Source: JAWXUE01 sp044432925 (GTDB lineage Bacteria > Bacillota_I > Bacilli_A > Acholeplasmatales > Anaeroplasmataceae). Taken from it: a stretch of 44,721 nt of DNA. Shown here piece after piece: positions 24,941-32,965 of this stretch. The position numbers and the translations under genes are program-made. Positions within the stretch are counted from its first letter, which is position 1; every line of letters starts with the position of its first letter. The DNA lies in contig JAWXUE010000009.1 in assembly GCA_044432925.1 (NCBI GenBank), positions 1-44,721 on the forward strand, read 5' to 3'. The notes beneath the pieces are model-generated. The model did not search any database, was not told the origin of the DNA, and was given only the letters and a program-made list of their open reading frames with translations.

Positions 24941-27436
24941 CTAATATATAAACCATTCATAGATATTTCTAAATAGAATGAATATTAAGTAAGCTAATCC
25001 AATTAGTACGATTACTGCAATCGATGTAGTAATTAATTGTAGTATTATATTATTTTGGATTGTCTCTATTATATTTTCAATAAAGTTCTTATCTTCTTCT
25101 GGTTCTGCAACAAAAGTTGATGCCATTGTTTTAGATTCAGCATAATCTAGTGATTCAAAATTAAATTCTCCAATAACTCCGATTTCATATGTTGCGTTTA
25201 AATCAGTATTGAAATCATCAATCACGATAAAGTTAGTTCTATATGAATAGTTTTTAGAGTTGAATCTATAAATACTTGTATTCGTTACAACAGTTTCTTT
25301 TGTTAAGTTTTGTAAATTAAAGTCTTGATAGAAATTTGTAATGTATGGAAATAATGTTGAATATGCATGGAAATAGTCATCTGCAGTATAACCACTTGGT
25401 TGAGTTAATGTAATTATTGTGTAGATATGTGTTGATGTATTATATGTTGAAATAAAGTTTAATTTTGTATTAATAACTTTTGTCATATAACCTACACCAC
25501 TTACTATTAATTCATCACCTCTATATACATAAGCATAATATTTACCATCAGATTCTAATCTAAATTCGAAATTAAATTCATCTGTGTTTTCTACTAATTT
25601 ACCATTGTAATACAACATGTATTTAGTAGCTAATTTAAAAGCATCCTCAGCAGTATTATTTTCTGTATAATATATACTATTTGTTAATGTGTAATCTTTT
25701 AATTCATCGCTTGTATCGATATAATCATTATCTGTATAAATTTCACCTATAATAACTCCTTCGTAATTTGTAGATGTTGATTTAAGATTGTTAGTGTTAA
25801 AGATTTTAATGTCAGACTTGATTGTATCGTTATTAAAATATAACACTGATAATGAGATTGTAGTTGAATAGTAACATTCGTTTAATAATAAAGATGTGAA
25901 TATATCAGATCCTTTTGGTGATTCAATTGTAGTACTATTAAACATACTAGATTTATATGTTATCTCTGTTTTAGTTCCAGAATACACTTTAAATATTTCA
26001 TCCATTGTTATTCCTATATTACTAACATTAGTTAAGATATGTGTAAAATGGAAGTCCGAATTATTTAATGCTATAAATGGTAAATTTGAATTTTCAATTA
26101 AATATAAATTTATTGTTCCTTCTACAAGTAACTCATTATTTAAATAAGCTTTGTATGTCACAACACCATTATCTAATGTAATAAACGGCTTTATTTCGCT
26201 ATAATATAGAAATACCTTTTGATTATCTTTTACTAATAAGTAATCAGCTACAGTCTTTAAAACACGTTCAATTGAGTAATGTTCTGTATAGTAAATTTCA
26301 TTAAGGATTTGATAACCTTCAGATAATGATTCAGTATTTATATATGGAGGTCCTGTATATTCTTCCCATATAGCTACAAGTGTTATATCTTCAGTAATAG
26401 GAGTATCGAAGTTAAACTCTTTACCATCTAACGACCAATACTGAAATACATAATTATCTTTTTGAGGTTTTAATGATGAGTAATAAGATAGTTCTCCTTG
26501 TTTGATTTCTTGACTATTTACATTTGTACCACCATCCGAATCAAATGTTACAGTAAAGTATATAGGATTCTCTTCTTCCCACACTGCTGTTAATGTTTGG
26601 TTCTCATTTAATGGATAATCAAAATTATATATAGTTCCATGCACTTCCCAACCTATAAAAATATAATCTTCTTTAGTTGGATCTGTTGGTTTAGTAGGTA
26701 TCGAATCTTCTACTAACGTTTCTGAATAATATAATTCACCATCTGCAAAAAATTTATATGTATATTCTTCGTTTACAGTAATTATTATATCTTTTACTAT
26801 TACATATAAATCAATTGCAAATTGTTCTATATATAAAGTGGAATATAGATTATAGCAATATGAATCAAGTATTATATTTTCTGATAATACTGTAAATAGT
26901 TGACTTTGCGGGAATACATATCCAAGTGCAGCAAGAATATACTCTTCAACATCACAATCATATTGGTATGAGCTTAGTAAAACTACTGTTTTATCAACAA
27001 CTATAAAAGCTGCTGCATATGGTGAAGTTATATGATGAACGTTTACCACTTTAGTGTATAAAGTATCATCATCGTTATTGTTTTTATGATAAACAATTAT
27101 TGTACTTGTTTCTTGAGTATTATCATAATTGGAAGTATTACACCAAGTTGTACCCATAGAATAGCCTCCATCGTATTTAAATATGAATCTGTATAATTCC
27201 ATAACTACATTAGACAATGAGTCATTCTTAGGGAAATATATATCTGCATAATATGACACATCTACTCCGATTTCAGAGCTATATAATTCTGCATCGTTAT
27301 ACTCTATAGATTGTTCTTCAAATGTATTATATTCGAATTCTGTTTCAATGTAATCCATTGATTTTATTGTATCACTACATCCAGTTAAGAACAGTCCAGT
27401 TAATATTAATGTTACTATTGTTATTATTTGTTTCAT
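24941..27436 (-). CDS. Large lipoprotein with InlB-type repeats and C-terminal anchor
   Basis: An 831-residue exported protein. The N-terminus has a lipobox (LTGLFLTGC). Residues about 225-360 contain two InlB/Listeria-Bacteroides repeats (YIFIGWEVHGTIYNFDYPL...LTAVWEEE and a second copy ending TLVAIWEE), known from surface adhesins. Two further repeated regions around STNTESL...YYTEHYSIERVLK and TNSIYYTENNTAEDAFK form an internal duplication. The last 35 residues are a single membrane span. A secreted, adhesive ectodomain with a C-terminal anchor is the layout of the filamentous-phage adsorption protein pIII. An ordinary bacterial adhesin is possible but less likely at this position. Dual anchoring by lipid and span is odd. 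Confidence 0.7.
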   Translation of the reverse strand: MKQIITIVTLILTGLFLTGCSDTIKSMDYIETEFEYNTFEEQSIEYNDAELYSSEIGVDVSYYADIYFPKNDSLSNVVMELYRFIFKYDGGYSMGTTWCNTSNYDNTQETSTIIVYHKNNNDDDTLYTKVVNVHHITSPYAAAFIVVDKTVVLLSSYQYDCDVEEYILAALGYVFPQSQLFTVLSENIILDSYCYNLYSTLYIEQFAIDLYVIVKDIIITVNEEYTYKFFADGELYYSETLVEDSIPTKPTDPTKEDYIFIGWEVHGTIYNFDYPLNENQTLTAVWEEENPIYFTVTFDSDGGTNVNSQEIKQGELSYYSSLKPQKDNYVFQYWSLDGKEFNFDTPITEDITLVAIWEEYTGPPYINTESLSEGYQILNEIYYTEHYSIERVLKTVADYLLVKDNQKVFLYYSEIKPFITLDNGVVTYKAYLNNELLVEGTINLYLIENSNLPFIALNNSDFHFTHILTNVSNIGITMDEIFKVYSGTKTEITYKSSMFNSTTIESPKGSDIFTSLLLNECYYSTTISLSVLYFNNDTIKSDIKIFNTNNLKSTSTNYEGVIIGEIYTDNDYIDTSDELKDYTLTNSIYYTENNTAEDAFKLATKYMLYYNGKLVENTDEFNFEFRLESDGKYYAYVYRGDELIVSGVGYMTKVINTKLNFISTYNTSTHIYTIITLTQPSGYTADDYFHAYSTLFPYITNFYQDFNLQNLTKETVVTNTSIYRFNSKNYSYRTNFIVIDDFNTDLNATYEIGVIGEFNFESLDYAESKTMASTFVAEPEEDKNFIENIIETIQNNIILQLITTSIAVIVLIGLAYLIFILFRNIYEWFIY

Positions 27437-27496
27437 TTTGTTTTTTCCTTTCGTTATATTTTTTATTAAGCTAGTGCTGCACTTAATGGTTTTCTT

Positions 27497-27532
27497 TTAA
27501 AAAAAGCACCAATAAAATTAATTACTGATGCT
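27497..27532 (-). terminator. Terminator after the acidic-tailed protein gene
   Basis: On the minus strand AGCATCA...AAT pairs with ATTGGTGCT, with one wobble and a 2-nt bulge, followed by seven T. It lies between the 27607-28056 gene and the large lipoprotein gene. It may limit read-through so that the ssDNA-binding-like protein is made in excess over the structural proteins, as in classical filamentous phages. Confidence 0.7.
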
Positions 27533-27606
27533 TATATTAAAGGATATTATAAATGTTTTTTTGAAATTAAAGTTTTTGTAGAATAAATATTAGGATATGA
27601 ATTCAA

Positions 27607-28056
27607 TTATTCTTGATCTTCTTCAGTATCATCTTCAAAATCATATTCTGATTCTGTGAACTGGAATTCAAGTTTCATTTTCTTTAAAGTTTTTACGTTT
27701 AAAGCTGTTAGGTAGAAAGCTCTGATCATTGGTTCTTCTTCATTACCTAAGTTAATGATTAAAGCATGGTAGTATTCATCTGAATTTTTACGTTTAGCAT
27801 AGATAAATTCACAATCTAAATCTTTAAAGATGATACCTCCTTTGTTGTCTAATTCATTTAACTGATTTCTTAATGATGCTAAGTATTGTACTGCATCGAA
27901 TTTTAAATCATGTTTTGGTTTGACTCTTAAAAAGTCATAGTTTTTGCTGTAGTTATTAGCTGTTGATAAGTTCTTAACTAAAGCATGTGTTGTTACTGTA
28001 AATTCTCCATTAAACGATTTGGAGATTACACAATTAACGTCGATTTTTCCTTTCAT
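27607..28056 (-). CDS. Putative ssDNA-binding protein with acidic tail
   Basis: A 149-residue protein. The body is compact and beta-rich (KIDVNCVISKSFNGEFTVTT, HALIINLG, MIRAFYLTALNVKTLKKMKLEF). It ends in an acidic tail YDFEDDTEEDQE like those of single-strand DNA-binding proteins. Position, size and tail suggest the element's equivalent of filamentous-phage protein V, which coats single-stranded progeny DNA. The family is not recognised directly. It overlaps the upstream 70-residue gene by 23 nt and has a GAGGA site 9 nt before its ATG. A strong terminator follows. Confidence 0.55.
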   Translation of the reverse strand: MKGKIDVNCVISKSFNGEFTVTTHALVKNLSTANNYSKNYDFLRVKPKHDLKFDAVQYLASLRNQLNELDNKGGIIFKDLDCEFIYAKRKNSDEYYHALIINLGNEEEPMIRAFYLTALNVKTLKKMKLEFQFTESEYDFEDDTEEDQE

Positions 28057-28246
28057 GTTTTGATGTCCTCTTCTTTCTTATATTTTCTTTGTAATTATGA
28101 TGTGCTAAGTAACAGATAATATCTTCTTCATTAAAGATAGGTAGAATGCGATCAAGTGTTTCTAATGCATCTGTTACTTCTTTAGTGGACCGGCCACTTT
28201 GATTCATAGCTAATGCTACATAACCTTTTAATAATTCAGGTTTCAT
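28034..28246 (-). CDS. Small protein with basic C-terminus, 70 aa
   Basis: The start at 28246 (MKPELLKGYVALAM) is set by a perfect AGGAGGTG site; an upstream in-frame start has no such site. The product is helical (STKEVTDALETLDRILPIF) and ends in a very basic tail (KKRTSKHERKNRR), suggesting nucleic-acid binding. It is the first gene of the element's transcription unit and overlaps the putative ssDNA-binding protein gene. It may be a regulator. Family unknown. Confidence 0.65.
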   Translation of the reverse strand: MKPELLKGYVALAMNQSGRSTKEVTDALETLDRILPIFNEEDIICYLAHHNYKENIRKKRTSKHERKNRR

Positions 28247-28344
28247 TTTTTCACCTCCTGCAACCAACTGATTAAGCACTGTTTGTTGATTACGTGGTTA
28301 TTATATAAAATGATTTCACGCCATTACTCTACTTGATTTTGGGT

Positions 28345-28385
28345 ATAAAAAAAGACCAACTTATCTAAATTGATAAATTGATCTT
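28345..28385 (-). terminator. Terminator after the lipoprotein hydrolase
   Basis: A 14-bp stem with two wobble pairs (arms 28352-28365 and 28372-28385) and an AATTTA loop is followed on the minus strand by seven T. It separates the hydrolase gene from the mobile element. Confidence 0.85.
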
Positions 28386-28392
28386 GTCATAT

Positions 28393-29700
28393 TTATTTTA
28401 TAAAATTAATTATATCTGTTAATACATTAGTATCTACAGTTTGTTTTTTCTTATAGTCTTCATTAGAATTGATACCTGATGACTTCATCATTAGATGATT
28501 TAACCCATCATATAATTTGTAAGAAATATTATCTTTAGATACATCTAGCCATGATTGATAATCTTTTTCTACAGTTATTTGAAAATCACTTGTTCCTTGT
28601 AAAACTAGAATAGGTATATTTAATTCTTCAATATAATTTTTACCAGCATATTCCTTTACAGTTTTTTGATATTTTCCAGTAAAACCCATGTAATAATTGT
28701 TATCTTTTAAATTAGATACATCTCCTCTTAAAGTGATAATATCTTTTTCTACTTGTAACATTTGGTTTCTAATAATTTCTTTTTCTACTTCAGTATAATT
28801 AGAGTTATCTAAATTAGCTTCTATAGCTTTATTTTGATCATAACTAATTTCATACAATTCTCTTAAAGAACCTGCCATTGAAATAATTCCTTTGACACTA
28901 GTATTATCAGTTGCTATTTTAGGAGTTAACATTGCACCTTGTGAATGTCCTAATACATATATATTATCAGAATCTACTTTATTATTAGTTTCTAAGAAAT
29001 CTATTGCTGCATTAACATCATCTAATATTTCTTCATCAATACTATGATTAACTTGCCCTAAATTATTATATTGATAAAATCTTTTATTATATCTTAATGA
29101 AGCAATACCTTCTTCAGCTAAAGCGTAAGCTATATCTTTTAATGGGGTATTAAGATAAATTTGTTCATTCATATCTGTTGCTCCACTGCCTTGTACTAAT
29201 AATACAACTTTAGGATTTACTACATTTTTAGGTAATGTTAATTTTCCATCTAAGTTATACTCTCCAATATTTACTGATTCTTCAGTAAATAAATCACTTA
29301 CTTCTGGAATTGATACAGGTTTAATACTTATTCCAGCTATTTCATTATTAGAATCAAATGTTAAATTGTATTGAAATCCTGAATTTTCATATTTTTCAAT
29401 TGTATATGTTCTATAGTATTTACCGTCAACTTCACCTTCAACTGAATGATGTTCTATATGAGCACCTAAATTTTCTTTTTCTTTATCTATTATTTGTTTC
29501 AACTCGTCTTTACTAATTAATTTTTGCATTTGTTTGTTGAATAAATCAACTGTTGAATCGTAATTGTCAATTACAAGTTCACTTACTAATTCTTTAGCTT
29601 TTAATTGTAATGTTACTTCATCATATTCAACACTATTACTACAACCTGTAATTGTAAATAATGTTATAAAACTAATTAATACTATTATTACTTTTTTCAT
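28393..29700 (-). CDS. Lipoprotein alpha/beta hydrolase with DUF3887-like N-terminus
   Basis: A 435-residue exported lipoprotein with lipobox ITGC (C20). Residues 30-130 match the DUF3887-like domain that often precedes hydrolases in Bacillota. Residues 140-435 are an alpha/beta hydrolase: oxyanion-hole loop VQGSGATDMNE (169-179), nucleophile elbow GHSQG with S253, and the catalytic histidine in GLNHLM near residue 402. Substrate unknown; esterase or peptidase-like. The ATG lies 29 nt inside the end of the MerR regulator gene, so the two are co-transcribed and the hydrolase is probably induced through it. Confidence 0.85.
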   Translation of the reverse strand: MKKVIIVLISFITLFTITGCSNSVEYDEVTLQLKAKELVSELVIDNYDSTVDLFNKQMQKLISKDELKQIIDKEKENLGAHIEHHSVEGEVDGKYYRTYTIEKYENSGFQYNLTFDSNNEIAGISIKPVSIPEVSDLFTEESVNIGEYNLDGKLTLPKNVVNPKVVLLVQGSGATDMNEQIYLNTPLKDIAYALAEEGIASLRYNKRFYQYNNLGQVNHSIDEEILDDVNAAIDFLETNNKVDSDNIYVLGHSQGAMLTPKIATDNTSVKGIISMAGSLRELYEISYDQNKAIEANLDNSNYTEVEKEIIRNQMLQVEKDIITLRGDVSNLKDNNYYMGFTGKYQKTVKEYAGKNYIEELNIPILVLQGTSDFQITVEKDYQSWLDVSKDNISYKLYDGLNHLMMKSSGINSNEDYKKKQTVDTNVLTDIINFIK

Positions 29701-30427
29701 CTTTATCCTCTTTATTATTTATTAGATGAGAACTTTTTACTTTACTTGTTTCTACACACCAAGATTTTTCATTACAATACGGACATTTTAATTTTCTTTT
29801 ATTAAACATATGAATAGCAAATATAACATTTAAAATTTTTGGTTTAAATTGTTTTTTACAGTTATCACATTGATATAATGTATTAGATAGATAAAAGCCT
29901 ATAGTAAATATTACTAAAATTAATGTAATTACTAAACTAATACTTGATAACAAATTATTCTCTTTATTAATATAAATAAAAACAGATATAACATTTATTA
30001 TTACTATTAATAACCATAATATAATAAATACAATTCTAGTTCTTAATAAGTTTTTACTCTTTTTATTAATTAATTCATTATAATCTAAATTAACATCAAA
30101 TTGCGTTAACATTTCACTTATAATATTAGCTTTTTTATTTTGTATTTCAATTTGCTTCTTAGTATCATTTAAATTATCATATAGTATCTTCTCTATATCT
30201 TTTTTAGTATAATTAGATTGTAACATTTCTTTAATTTGATCTAATGAAAAATCTAATTCTTTCAACATACATATATGTTTTAATTTAGTTACTTCATCTT
30301 CTGAATAAAGTCTTCTTCCACCTTCTGTGATTTCAAAAGGTTTAAGTAATTCTTTTTCATCATAAAATTGTACAGTCCTTATTGTAGTATTACAAATCTT
30401 AGCTATTTCTCCTGTAGAATATTTCAT
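29672..30427 (-). CDS. Membrane-bound MerR-family regulator with zinc ribbon
   Basis: A 251-residue protein. Residues 1-70 are a MerR winged helix (STGEIAKICNTTIRTVQFYDEKELLKP, YSEDEV). A dimerisation helix follows. Then come two membrane spans (131-153 and 160-183) and a C-terminal zinc ribbon with CDNC (187-190) and CPYC (215-218). MerR proteins are normally soluble, so the membrane and ribbon part is an unusual sensor domain. I set the start at 30427 behind GGAGGG rather than at a TTG five codons earlier. Its promoter has the 19-bp spacer and central dyad that MerR proteins use, so it is almost certainly self-regulated together with the hydrolase. Confidence 0.88.
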   Translation of the reverse strand: MKYSTGEIAKICNTTIRTVQFYDEKELLKPFEITEGGRRLYSEDEVTKLKHICMLKELDFSLDQIKEMLQSNYTKKDIEKILYDNLNDTKKQIEIQNKKANIISEMLTQFDVNLDYNELINKKSKNLLRTRIVFIILWLLIVIINVISVFIYINKENNLLSSISLVITLILVIFTIGFYLSNTLYQCDNCKKQFKPKILNVIFAIHMFNKRKLKCPYCNEKSWCVETSKVKSSHLINNKEDKDEKSNNSIN

Positions 30428-30447
30428 AAAAGTTCCCTCCAATCATA

Positions 30448-30478
30448 ATTATAGTATATCACGTAACGTGATTAGCAA
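30448..30478 (-). promoter_or_regulatory. MerR-type promoter with 19-bp spacer and operator
   Basis: TTGCTA (30478-30473) and TATAAT (30453-30448) are 19 bp apart instead of 17. The spacer carries the perfect dyad ATCACGTTACGTGAT (30472-30458). Long spacers with a central dyad are the hallmark of promoters activated by MerR-family twisting, and ACGT-containing dyads are known for TipA/Mta-like members. Confidence 0.9.
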
Positions 30479-30620
30479 GTATATTTTATCATTAATACAA
30501 AAAAAATTAAAGTTTACAATTCAAGTTTACAATTCAATACTTCTTTTTATGGTTTTGAACATCAACATAAAAATCAATTTAAACGTTACAACTATATTAT
30601 GCCTATTTCTACAAACCAAG
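30479..30620. repeat. Non-coding stretch with a 13-bp tandem duplication
   Basis: Between the MerR promoter and the TTTCG repeats there is no gene I can support. The only evident structure is a perfect tandem copy of AAGTTTACAATTC at 30510-30522 and 30523-30535. Confidence 0.5.
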
Positions 30621-30748
30621 TTATCCATATTTCGCGAAACCTATTACGAGTATTAAAGCTATATTAATCCATTTCGCCATACCTAATTATCCATTTCGTG
30701 AAACCCATAATTTTACTGTTATATTAACATATCCATTTCGCGAAACCT
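30621..30748. repeat. Four helically phased ATCCATTTCGCGAAACC repeats
   Basis: Four copies of a 17-20 bp unit (consensus ATCCATTTCGCGAAACCT) start at about 30621, 30665, 30687 and 30729. Copies 1 and 4 contain the palindrome TTTCGCGAAA; copies 2 and 3 are degenerate. The central C of TTTCG lies at 30633, 30675, 30697 and 30739, giving spacings of 42, 22 and 42 bp, close to whole helical turns. This arrangement suggests cooperative binding of a protein. Confidence 0.65.
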
Positions 30749-30771
30749 TTAAATTTATTAAAAATAAAAAT

Positions 30772-30797
30772 AATAACGGCTTTATTAAGCCGTTATT
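30772..30797 (-). terminator. Terminator after the truncated FtsW gene
   Basis: AATAACGGCTT pairs perfectly over 11 bp with AAGCCGTTATT around a 4-nt loop. ATTTTTATTTTT follows on the minus strand. It lies 4 bases beyond the gene's stop. Confidence 0.9.
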
Positions 30798-30800
30798 TTT

Positions 30801-31586
30801 CTACCAAGTTTTATGTGAAGTATCTGTTTGTGGTTCAGGTAAATAAAAGTACTTTTGTTTACTATTAAATAACCCCATACCAAAAAGGCCTGCTGGAGCG
30901 ATAGCATATAACGATTGAATAATTTGAAACCCTCCACCTAAAGGATCATCAAAAGGATGAAGGAATGCAAATATTCTATCTAATCTATAAGGTGCAGATA
31001 ATATTAATACTACTGCTCCTATTACGCCACCTATAATTCCTAAATAATAATATTGTCTTTTAATACCACTAATACAAATCATTGATAAAATAGTTAAAAC
31101 TATTATTGCTCCTGTACCAAAGTCTGGTTCTAACATTATTAATCCAAATACTAATCCTACTATTAATAAAGGTATTATCATATATTTAAATTCTGTAGTC
31201 TTTTTATAATTAATAGATAAATATTTAGCTACTATAATTATTACTGCTATTTTTGAGATTTCTGAGGGTTGAATTGAAAAAGCTGATAAACCTATCCAGC
31301 TTCTAGCTCCACCTCTTACAATACCAATTCCTGGTATTAAAACTAATATTAAAAGTAATATAGCAACACTAAATATATAATTTGCATATTTATAATAATA
31401 TATTGTTTTTATTTTACTGAAAAATAAAAATACTATTATTCCTAATAAGTAAAATATAGATTGTCTTATTAGGTAATAGTATTCATTTCCTTGTTTATAT
31501 TCTGCCCATACTTGAGATGCACTGTAAACCATTAATACACCGAATGCACCAATAAGTACTGCTAATAATGTTATTTTTTTATACAT
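30801..31586 (-). CDS. FtsW/RodA-family protein, C-terminally truncated
   Basis: A 261-residue multispan membrane protein of the SEDS family, the peptidoglycan glycosyltransferases of division and elongation. It has the family's VYSAS start, the GARSWIG and QPSEISK motifs, LEPDFGTG, and QSLYAIAPAGLFGMG. The sequence stops right after LPEPQTD, where family members continue for about 100 residues through three more spans. Instead there are five unrelated residues, a stop and a terminator. The essential extracellular loop begins at this very point, so the protein is probably inactive or altered. I chose the ATG at 31586 after AGGTGA; an upstream GTG overlaps that site. It may be a pseudogene or a decayed second copy. 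Confidence 0.85.
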   Translation of the reverse strand: MYKKITLLAVLIGAFGVLMVYSASQVWAEYKQGNEYYYLIRQSIFYLLGIIVFLFFSKIKTIYYYKYANYIFSVAILLLILVLIPGIGIVRGGARSWIGLSAFSIQPSEISKIAVIIIVAKYLSINYKKTTEFKYMIIPLLIVGLVFGLIMLEPDFGTGAIIVLTILSMICISGIKRQYYYLGIIGGVIGAVVLILSAPYRLDRIFAFLHPFDDPLGGGFQIIQSLYAIAPAGLFGMGLFNSKQKYFYLPEPQTDTSHKTW

Positions 31587-31681
31587 AAAAATCACCTATG
31601 TAATTATATGATTAAAGTATATAAACTATTTATAAATTATTTATTTTATACTCTAAGATTATGTATAATATGTAATTTCTC

Positions 31682-32266
31682 TTAATAATTAAATTCTAAT
31701 AAATCCTCGACTTTACAATTAAGAACTTTAGATAGATTAAATAAAGTTAATGCATTCGCTTTATTTATATTGTTTTGACGTTGTTCGTATAATTGAATAT
31801 TTCTTATATTCACATTTGATTTTTTAGATAATTCTAATTGAGTTAAATTATTTCTATCTCTTAAAACTTGTAACATTGTTTTATTAAAAAAATTTTGTTG
31901 AAAGAAATCATAAGTTTGTTTTATATCCATTTCATGATAAACATTATATGATTTTAATAAGGTTTCAAAATTAATTGAATATAAAATTTCATCATAAGAT
32001 TTATTTGAATGGAAATGATAATATGCTAATATACTACCTATCCAATAATATTTATTCTTCTTTGGTATTTCATTTTCTAATGTATAATCTATTCCAACTA
32101 TACTTAAAACTTCATCGAAAATATCTTGTGATGATTTACCATATAAATATTTTGGATTTGCATCATCAAATTTATTTGATATTCTACTTATTGTAAAATA
32201 CTTTGCAAAATCTTCTATACCAATAGAAATAGATGCTTTATAAAATAAAGTTCCGATTTTATCCAT
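31682..32266 (-). CDS. HTH (XRE-type) protein, probable antitoxin to DUF3990 partner
   Basis: A 194-residue protein if begun at 32266 (MDKIGTLFY), 4 nt after the stop of the upstream gene; an in-frame ATG at 32317 would overlap that gene by 47 nt. Residues 1-125 are an unrecognised helical domain. The C-terminal 65 residues are an XRE-like helix-turn-helix (LTQLELSKKSNVNIRNIQLYEQRQ) ending LLEF. Placing the DNA-binding part at the C-terminus and directly after a DUF3990-type gene suggests an antitoxin-regulator. Confidence 0.7.
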   Translation of the reverse strand: MDKIGTLFYKASISIGIEDFAKYFTISRISNKFDDANPKYLYGKSSQDIFDEVLSIVGIDYTLENEIPKKNKYYWIGSILAYYHFHSNKSYDEILYSINFETLLKSYNVYHEMDIKQTYDFFQQNFFNKTMLQVLRDRNNLTQLELSKKSNVNIRNIQLYEQRQNNINKANALTLFNLSKVLNCKVEDLLEFNY

Positions 32267-32270
32267 TATA

Positions 32271-32945
32271 TTATTCAATTCTAATTCTTGGAATCTTTTT
32301 ATCATCAAAATTATCATCCTCTCTTAATATATCAACGATATATATTGAATCCTTAATATTTATATGTTGATTTCGATAATTTTCTCTTGCTAAATTATCC
32401 CTATTTATATATTTTATATAATGATCTTCTGCATATACTTTATGACAATTAATATATTTTATTTTATTAAAACCATTATTAGTTACAAATACTTGTAACC
32501 CTAATGCACCTAAGTACATCGATTCATCTAATGTTTGAATAGGTATTTCATTATTAACAAAATCATTAGAAAAAGAGAAATATGAATCATCAGCTCTATA
32601 TCCAATAATTACATCATAATCTTTATAATTTATTAAAAATTTTTCTTTAATAAAATCACAAGCTTGTTTAGATAATTCAGTTTTATATTGAATAGTTCTA
32701 TTATCTAATAATATAGCTAACCAATTCAATATATTATAACTTTTGTCCAATTTTAATATTTTTAAATTAGAAATATCTAAATCATATTCATTAACAATTC
32801 CATCACTATTATCTGATGTAGCCCATTCACATGCTAAATCAAAACTTTGTGTAGTATAAAAACCTTGTCCATAATCATTGTATAGTTTACCAAATTTTTT
32901 TTGTGGATTTTCTATTTTAATTTTAGAACCATGAAATATTTTCAT
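32271..32945 (-). CDS. DUF3990-like protein, probable ADP-ribosyltransferase-fold toxin
   Basis: A 224-residue protein starting MKIFHGSKIKIENPQ, with DYGQGFYTTQSFDLACEWA at residues about 25-43. These HGS and GxGFYxT...A..WA motifs match DUF3990 proteins, which I believe adopt an ADP-ribosyltransferase or RNA-phosphotransferase-like fold and occur in toxin-antitoxin pairs. The start at 32945 follows AGGAG by 9 nt; a TTG three codons upstream touches that site. It precedes the HTH gene in one operon. Toxicity is inferred, not shown. Confidence 0.7.
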   Translation of the reverse strand: MKIFHGSKIKIENPQKKFGKLYNDYGQGFYTTQSFDLACEWATSDNSDGIVNEYDLDISNLKILKLDKSYNILNWLAILLDNRTIQYKTELSKQACDFIKEKFLINYKDYDVIIGYRADDSYFSFSNDFVNNEIPIQTLDESMYLGALGLQVFVTNNGFNKIKYINCHKVYAEDHYIKYINRDNLARENYRNQHINIKDSIYIVDILREDDNFDDKKIPRIRIE

Positions 32946-32965
32946 ATAAATCAACTCCTACTATA

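Larger units (their letters stand above)
16209..28246 (-). mobile_element. Inovirus-like rolling-circle element
   Basis: Genes on one strand run in an order close to that of filamentous phages: small regulator, ssDNA-binding candidate, terminator, pIII-like lipoprotein, second anchored exported protein, small membrane peptide, Zot/pI-like ATPase, palindromic origin, Rep_trans initiator. Four further genes follow (76 aa, UvrD-type helicase, 111 aa, lipoprotein), then a PD-(D/E)XK nuclease. No integrase, tail, portal or terminase gene is seen, and I found no clear attachment repeats, so exact borders are uncertain. The adjacent block 14142-15870 could also belong to it. An integrated plasmid or mobilisable element is the alternative. 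Confidence 0.5.

Noticed and set aside
27437..27606. Short frame encoding a peptide ending SAALA before the large lipoprotein
   Set aside because: It lacks a start codon with ribosome site and coincides with a terminator hairpin.
30621..30748. Chromosomal origin (oriC) with DnaA boxes
   Set aside because: The TTATCCAT parts are only approximate DnaA boxes, there is no dnaA or dnaN nearby, and the conserved part is the TTTCGCGAAA side.
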